Positions 7,731-11,596 of a DNA stretch of 11,596 bases are shown here, piece by piece. The position numbers and the translations under genes were made by a program. The notes beneath the pieces are model-generated. The model saw only the letters and a list, made by a program, of their open reading frames with translations, made no database searches and was not told the origin of the DNA. Every line of letters starts with the position of its first letter. Position 1 is the stretch's first letter. The stretch comes from Actinomycetes bacterium. Lineage in GTDB: Bacteria; Actinomycetota; CALGFH01. The stretch covers positions 1 to 11,596 of the forward strand of contig JASLIH010000149.1 in the NCBI GenBank assembly GCA_030152105.1, written 5' to 3'.

Positions 7731-8753
7731 CTACGGTCGCAGCAGCACCTTGATGGCGCGACGTTCGTCCATGGCCTTGTAGCCCTCGGCGGCCTGCTCG
7801 AGCGGGAGGGTGAGGTCGAAGACCTTGCCCGGGTCGATCTGGCGGTTCCAGATCAGGTCGATCAGCTCGGGCAGGAAGCGGCGCACCGGGGCCGGCCCGC
7901 CATGCAGGTGCACATGAGAGAAGAACAGCTCCTCGCCGGGCAGCTCGACCTCATGGGCGACCCCCACGTAGCCGACGTGGCCGCCCGGCCGGGTGGAGCC
8001 GATGGCCTGCAGCATCGACTCCTGGGTGCCGACCGCCTCGATCACCGAGTGCGCCCCCAGCCCGCCGGTGAGCTCCTTTACCCGGGCCACGCCTTCGTCG
8101 CCGCGCTCGGTGACGATATCGGTGGCGCCGAACTGGATCGCGAGCTGCTGGCGAGGCTGGTGGCGGCTCATGGCGATGATGCGCTCGGCGCCGAGCCGGC
8201 TGGCGGCCAGCACGGCCAGCAGCCCGACGGCGCCGTCACCGACCACCGCGACCGTCTTGCCCGGCCCGGCGTGGGCGGCCACGGCGCCGAACCAGCCGGT
8301 GCCGAGCACGTCGGAGGCGGCCAGGAAGCTCGGGATCAGGTCGTCGGCGGGGATGTCGGGGGTGGCGACCAGGGTGCCGTCGGCCAAGGGGACACGCAGG
8401 GACTCGGCCTGAGCGCCCTCGGCGCCGATCGGCTTGCCGTTGATGCAGGAGCTCTGGTAGCCGGCCTGGCAGATCTCGCAGGTGTTGTCGGAGGCGAAGA
8501 ACGAGCCGACGACGAACTGGCCGGGCCTGATGTTCCTGACCTGGCTACCGACCTCCTGGACGATGCCGACGTACTCGTGGCCCATCGGGAACGGCTCGTC
8601 GACCGGTTCGATCCCGCGATAGGGCCACAGGTCCGAGCCGCAGACACAGGTCGCGGGCAGCCGGATGATGGCGTCGGTTGGTTCGAGGATCCTGGGGTCG
8701 TCACGCTCCTCCACCCGGACATCGCCGGGGGCGTACAGGACAGCTCCGCGCAT
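7731..8753 (-). CDS. Zinc-dependent medium-chain alcohol dehydrogenase
   Basis: The protein has 340 residues from ATG 8753, with AAAGGAG 9 bases upstream. It is an NAD(P)-dependent alcohol/aldehyde oxidoreductase of the MDR superfamily. Catalytic zinc ligands are Cys38 (CVCGSDLWPY), His59-Glu60 (FPMGHEYVG) and probably Asp148 (ASDVLGTGW). The structural-zinc lobe shows Cys92, Cys95 and Cys103 (SDNTCEICQAGYQSSC), but the usual first cysteine is replaced, a variation I associate with one actinobacterial subgroup. The dinucleotide-binding turn is VVGDGAVGLLAV (residues 170-181). The C-terminal LPLEQAAEGYKAMDERRAIK is typical of the family. The gene is intact. A 23-codon ORF ends 15 bases before its start. 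It converges on the aldo/keto reductase; both act on carbonyls or alcohols, but no shared substrate is indicated. Confidence 0.95.
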   Translation of the reverse strand: MRGAVLYAPGDVRVEERDDPRILEPTDAIIRLPATCVCGSDLWPYRGIEPVDEPFPMGHEYVGIVQEVGSQVRNIRPGQFVVGSFFASDNTCEICQAGYQSSCINGKPIGAEGAQAESLRVPLADGTLVATPDIPADDLIPSFLAASDVLGTGWFGAVAAHAGPGKTVAVVGDGAVGLLAVLAASRLGAERIIAMSRHQPRQQLAIQFGATDIVTERGDEGVARVKELTGGLGAHSVIEAVGTQESMLQAIGSTRPGGHVGYVGVAHEVELPGEELFFSHVHLHGGPAPVRRFLPELIDLIWNRQIDPGKVFDLTLPLEQAAEGYKAMDERRAIKVLLRP

Positions 8754-8768
8754 GCTGGCGTGCTCCTT

Positions 8769-8840
8769 TCAGCGGGCGATGAGTCGCAGCTTGGCCGCAG
8801 GTGCGTCAGGGCTCACCGCGACGACTACGTCTTGGTTCAT
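8769..8840 (-). CDS. Possible 23-residue upstream ORF
   Basis: The frame starts at ATG 8840 and ends with TGA at 8771-8769, so the stop lies next to the AAAGGAG of the dehydrogenase gene. The product is MNQDVVVAVSPDAPAAKLRL plus three residues. No good Shine-Dalgarno precedes it (GAGG is about 13 bases away). It could be a leader peptide whose translation affects the dehydrogenase, a scrap of a lost gene, or chance. Confidence 0.2.
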   Translation of the reverse strand: MNQDVVVAVSPDAPAAKLRLIAR

Positions 8841-8961
8841 CGAACCGTTCTTGCCTCACAGGGCGGTCGATAAGCAGGCTGCGGCATTGGCCGCCCGATG
8901 CACATCACCGCGGCGACGGTCGCGACGTCCCGGGGCAGGACACGGCAGCGTGGCACTGAGG

Positions 8962-9685
8962 TTAGGCCGAGAGCAGTTCCTGGGCGGCTCGCTGGCCGGT
9001 CTCGACTGCGCCGTTGAGGTAGCCCTGGGAGTTGACCGAGGTGTGCTCGCTGGCGAATTGGACCAGGGATTGCCGAGCCAGAAGTCGACGGTGGCTCGGC
9101 CGTTCCACTTGGCCGTGATCCCGGGCAGGAGCGGTTCCAGTTGGGCCAGCAACTGCTTGGCCCGCGATGTCGGCGAGCCAGAGCCGAAGCCCGCCCCGAC
9201 AGAGCCGCCAGTGTAGTTGACCAGGATGCCGGAGCGGCCTCCCTGGGCCCGGGACTCGTCCCAGGTGTTTGGTAACCGGTGTCGGCGAAGGTCTCGCCGT
9301 TGCAGCCCAGCCCCTCCCAGTGGCGGTCGGTGAACTGGACGTGCAGCTTGGAGTTGGTCCCCATGCCGAGCTCGCGGATGGCGGTCTGCTTAAGCGGCCG
9401 GAACCCGGCCCCGGAGAAGTCGACCGAGGAGCGCAGGATCGAGAACGGCACGGCCAGGACTACCTTGTCGAGGGTGACCGTGCCGCCGCCCTGGCGCACG
9501 GCAACCAGCTGTTGGCCAAGCTCGATCTGCCCCTGGAGTTGGGCGGAGAGCCGGGTGGGGAGCTGGTCGCAGCCGCCCCGGATGGCGTACTTCTCGTTGG
9601 ACGGGCCGAAGATGCGCAGCTGCCCTTGGCCGGAGAAGCCGAGCAGGCCAGCCTCGGCCTCAAAGTCGACCTGGACCGTAGAGGC
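8962..9685 (-). pseudogene. Flavin monoamine oxidase, 5'-truncated and frameshifted
   Basis: Minus-strand homology begins abruptly at about 9685 (STVQVDFEAEAGLLGF) and continues FGPSNEKYAIRGGCDQLPTR, DKVVLAVPFSILRSSVDFSG, ELGMGTNSKLHVQFTDRHWE and GCNGETFADTGYQ. This is the substrate-domain part of actinobacterial flavin amine oxidases, which oxidise amines with FAD and oxygen. The N-terminal FAD Rossmann fold is missing. At about 9260 a one-base frame change moves the expected continuation (TWDESRAQGGRSGILVNYTG, then LLAQLEPLLPGITAKWNGRA, VDFWLGNPWS) to another frame. At about 9060 a second break, with loss of roughly 25-40 residues, joins NPWS to FASEHTSVNSQGYLNGAVET in the third frame, ending GQRAAQELLSA and TAA at 8962. 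Three independent lesions make a non-functional relic nearly certain. Its 5' end meets a carbohydrate-binding fragment head-to-head. Confidence 0.85.
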
Positions 9686-10194
9686 AGGTCGGTTGGCGGC
9701 CCATCGGACCGGCCGGAATCGAGCGTGACGCACAAGCAAGGCAGGGACGATGGGCGGCACGCTTCGACGGCGTCGGGACCGCGAATCAGGGAATGGCCTT
9801 GCCCGCGGTGCTGCGGTGCAGGCCAGGACACAGCTATGCCGCACGTGTCTGGGTCCGGGCCAACCGGCCAGGCGCTCTGCTGGAGGTCAACCTGGTGGAG
9901 TCGTTGGGCGGCAGGCGCTACGCCACAGATTCGGTTGGGACGGTCCTGGGTCGCGGTGAGTGGCGGCAGGTCGAGGTCACCCACCGTGCCCACCGGCCCA
10001 ATGCCACCCTCACATTGGAGATCGTGCTGCCCCGGGGCTCTCCTGCGGCCAGCATCCTGGTTGATGATCTGGAGGTGACGGTCCACAAGGCGTCGTTCAT
10101 GTCCAGTGGGTACGCGCGACCGGTGCTCCACCACCTGGATCACAAGCCGACCCAACGCATCGTGACCCGACCGACAGCGGTTGCTGCAGGCTGA
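9682..10194 (+). pseudogene. Carbohydrate-binding-module-like domain fragment, 5'-truncated
   Basis: The frame is open from 9682, and recognisable sequence begins almost at once: RWAARFDGVGTANQG, ALPAVLRCRPGHSYAARVWV, RANRPGALLEVNLVESLGG, GEWRQVEVTHRAHRPNATLT, then SPAASILVDDLEVT at about 10040-10080. This is the jelly-roll pattern of CenC-like carbohydrate-binding modules (pG..Y....WVR, W..V.V, lvDD..V), which attach secreted enzymes to polysaccharides. No ATG, GTG or TTG precedes the domain. The first ATG (9793) would remove its first strands and lacks a clear ribosome binding site. No catalytic domain or signal peptide is present. The last 38 codons after LEVT are unrecognised. It is probably a scrap of a larger secreted glycoside hydrolase or similar protein. 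A short expressed protein from 9793 cannot be excluded. Confidence 0.6.
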
Positions 10195-10213
10195 CGTGGT
10201 CAGGCGATTCGTT

Positions 10214-10248
10214 CGGGTCGTGACCCGCGACGGTCGACCACCTATGCT
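10214..10248 (+). promoter_or_regulatory. Probable leaderless promoter with two embedded palindromes
   Basis: GTGACC at 10220-10225 and TATGCT at 10243-10248 are separated by 17 bases. The -10 ends 6 bases before ATG 10255, so transcription would start at or near the A of the start codon, and no Shine-Dalgarno is present. A 14-base palindrome, CGGGTCGTGACCCG (10214-10227), covers the -35, and a second, GGTCGACC (10232-10239), lies in the spacer. Ten bases of the first (TCGTGACCCG) recur at 10160-10169, 58 bases upstream. This is operator-like; the regulator is unknown. Confidence 0.55.
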
Positions 10249-10254
10249 TCGGGC

Positions 10255-10860
10255 ATGCGTTGGCGTCAGCTCACCCATCGGCTGCCGCTCACCGGCGTGG
10301 CCGTCGCCGGAGCGGTCATCGGCCACATGGTGGCCTACGTCCTGGCCGTGCCCGAGCCAACGGTCCGGGTGGCGCTGCTGGGCGCGACCGGCCACGCCTA
10401 CTGGACCGCGGCCATCGCGGCCGCCGTGGTGCTCGGGCTGGCCTCGCTGGCGGCAACCCTGGGCCGGCGGTTCCAGGCCGGCCTGCTGACCGGTCGCCCG
10501 CAACCGGGTGAGCGCCTGGGTCACGTAGCCGGCCAGCTCGCCAGCTTCCAGATCGCGATCTACCTGGTCCAGGAGGCGTTGGAGCGGCTGGAGGCCGGCA
10601 TCGCACCCCATGCCCTGCTGGACGGTCGGCTCCTGGTCACCGGTGTCGTCGTCCAGGGTGCGATCGCGCTGGTCCTGGCCGTGGTGGTCACGCTGGCCGG
10701 CCAGGCGGCTGAGGCGGTGGGCCGGGCCCTGCGTCGGTCACCCGGCCGCCTGGTGCGGGCCAGCCTGCCGCTGCTGGACCTGGTGGTTGCCTGGCCGAGC
10801 CAGCTGCTGGCCGCTGGTCTGGGCAGCCGCGCCCCACCCTGCTCCATGGCCGCCGGATAG
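10255..10860 (+). CDS. Uncharacterised multi-TM membrane protein
   Basis: The protein has 201 residues from ATG 10255, which appears leaderless. About four hydrophobic segments are visible: GVAVAGAVIGHMVAYVLAV (residues 14-32), AAIAAAVVLGLASLAATLG (52-70), a weaker one at about 94-108, and GVVVQGAIALVLAVVVTLAG (130-149), with a further amphipathic or hydrophobic stretch at 170-190. His24 within TM1 and His47 just before TM2 (GATGHAYW) are conspicuous, as is EALERLEAG at 107-115. I recognise this only as an uncharacterised actinobacterial membrane protein type. It precedes by 137 bases a secreted protein that starts with a mature His, so a role with that protein, perhaps in metal handling, is inferred. 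The C-terminal end (SRAPPCSMAAG) looks irregular and may be altered. Confidence 0.75.
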   Translation: MRWRQLTHRLPLTGVAVAGAVIGHMVAYVLAVPEPTVRVALLGATGHAYWTAAIAAAVVLGLASLAATLGRRFQAGLLTGRPQPGERLGHVAGQLASFQIAIYLVQEALERLEAGIAPHALLDGRLLVTGVVVQGAIALVLAVVVTLAGQAAEAVGRALRRSPGRLVRASLPLLDLVVAWPSQLLAAGLGSRAPPCSMAAG

Positions 10861-10997
10861 CCCGCGCCCAGCCAGCTCCCCCCGCATGCTCTCGGCGGAG
10901 CCTTGCTGGTGCACTAGCGCTGGCGATCCGGCCTCCCTCTGGCTCGCGGGCGCGGCGAACGTCGACGCCTGCAACCGCCCACCACCAAGGAGCAGTC

Positions 10998-11596
10998 ATG
11001 AGACAACGCCTGCTGGCGGCCACGGTCGCCGCGACCCTGGCCGCCCTGCTGGTCCCCCTGTTTGCTGGCCCCGCCTCTGCCCACGAGGAGAAGACGGTCG
11101 GCAAGTACCACTTTGTGGTCGGCTTCGGCGACGAGCCTGCCTACGCCGGTGAGAAGAACAGCGTCCAGCTCCTCCTCGCCGACGCCAAGGACAAGCCGGT
11201 CACCGACCTCGCCAACACCCTCAAGGTCGAGGTCACCACCGGCACCGCCGAACCCCTCCAGCTCGCCATGGAGCCCAACTTCGAGGTCGGCGAGTTCGGC
11301 ACCCCGGGCGACTACCGGGCCTGGTTCATCCCCACTGCCCCGGGCGCCTACAGCTTCCACTTCACCGGCACCATCAAGGGGCAGAAGATCGACCAGACCT
11401 TCAAGTCCGGGCCCACCACCTTCGACGAGGTCAAGGACCCGGCCGAGATCCAGTACCCGGTCAAGCAGCCCACCGGGGGCCAGCTGGCCACCCGGGCCGA
11501 CCGCGAGACCACCCGCATCAATGCAGCGTTGGCGGCCGAGCGGGACCAGGCCAAGGACGACGCCGCGTCGGCCCGCACCCTGGCCATCATCGGTCT
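10998..11596 (+). CDS. Secreted, probably membrane-anchored protein, possibly metal-binding (partial, 3' end outside)
   Basis: ATG 10998 has AAGGAG 5 bases upstream and the frame is open to the window end (199 codons). A clear signal peptide, RQRLLAATVAATLAALLVPL followed by FAGPASA, predicts cleavage before His29, so the mature protein would start HEEKTVGKYHFVVGF. A beta-sandwich-like domain follows (SVQLLLADAKDKPV, EPLQLAMEPNFEVGEFGTPG, AYSFHFTGTIKG), reminiscent of YtkA-like or CopC-like small extracytoplasmic domains, though I cannot name the family with certainty. From about residue 160 a charged, probably coiled stretch (AALAAERDQAKDDAASAR) runs into a hydrophobic TLAIIGL at the edge, probably a C-terminal membrane anchor. 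An N-terminal mature His is a copper ligand in CopC; by analogy copper binding is possible but unproven. It lies downstream of and co-directional with the membrane protein at 10255. Confidence 0.75.
   Translation, partial: MRQRLLAATVAATLAALLVPLFAGPASAHEEKTVGKYHFVVGFGDEPAYAGEKNSVQLLLADAKDKPVTDLANTLKVEVTTGTAEPLQLAMEPNFEVGEFGTPGDYRAWFIPTAPGAYSFHFTGTIKGQKIDQTFKSGPTTFDEVKDPAEIQYPVKQPTGGQLATRADRETTRINAALAAERDQAKDDAASARTLAIIG

Noticed and set aside
7731..8753. Loss of one structural-zinc cysteine as a sign of a broken dehydrogenase
   Set aside because: The rest of the gene is intact and the three-cysteine pattern appears normal for this subgroup, so it is treated as natural variation.
10214..10239. 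Copper-responsive CsoR/RicR or CopY operator upstream of the right-hand pair
   Set aside because: The palindromes do not match the operator patterns I know for those regulators; only an unknown dimeric regulator can be proposed.
9460..10611. Long minus-strand frame across the amine oxidase, binding-domain and membrane protein genes
   Set aside because: It crosses three unrelated features on both strands and shows only the amine oxidase scrap at its end in the wrong frame.

Overview
The window is high-GC DNA (roughly 70% in most genes, by eye) with strong Shine-Dalgarno sites, GTG starts, one probable leaderless promoter and protein families typical of soil Actinomycetota. I cannot place it below phylum. 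It is an accessory-like region. Intact genes alternate with truncated, frameshifted and chimeric gene remnants, which suggests repeated illegitimate recombination.

Layout. 1-174 (-) is the N-terminus of a SulP-type anion transporter that runs off the left edge. 378-1175 (+) is a chimeric pseudogene: the front of a DUF2252 protein, already missing an internal segment, runs in frame into the C-terminal part of a FAD-dependent monooxygenase. 1195-3554 (-) is the most interesting intact unit. A tyrosinase / polyphenol oxidase (type-3 copper) overlaps by 4 bases a DUF2182 multi-pass membrane protein that carries a His/Met-rich segment. No MelC1-type tyrosinase copper chaperone is seen, so the DUF2182 protein is a candidate copper-supply partner (inference).

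3.7-4.95 kb (-) is a decayed, visibly lower-GC patch. It holds a frameshifted radical SAM gene, the frameshifted C-terminal remnant of a pentapeptide-repeat/ion-channel-type membrane protein, and an IS3-like transposase scrap that coincides with the channel's broken end. 4953-6431 (-) is an intact PDZ plus multi-TM sensor-like protein with no kinase catalytic domain. 6628-7617 (+) is an aldo/keto reductase, convergent with 7731-8753 (-), a zinc-dependent medium-chain dehydrogenase. A 23-codon ORF lies just upstream of the dehydrogenase.

8962-9685 (-) is a flavin amine oxidase pseudogene lacking its FAD-binding N-terminus and carrying two further lesions. It abuts head-to-head, at about 9.68 kb, a carbohydrate-binding-module-like fragment (9682-10194, +) that lacks its own 5' end. 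10255-11596 (+) is a probable operon: a membrane protein driven by a promoter containing two palindromes, then a secreted protein with a predicted mature N-terminal histidine, possibly metal (copper) related.

No rRNA, tRNA, CRISPR array or complete insertion sequence was seen. If the tyrosinase unit and the right-hand pair both handle copper, the window may be copper-themed, but nothing in the sequence links the two.
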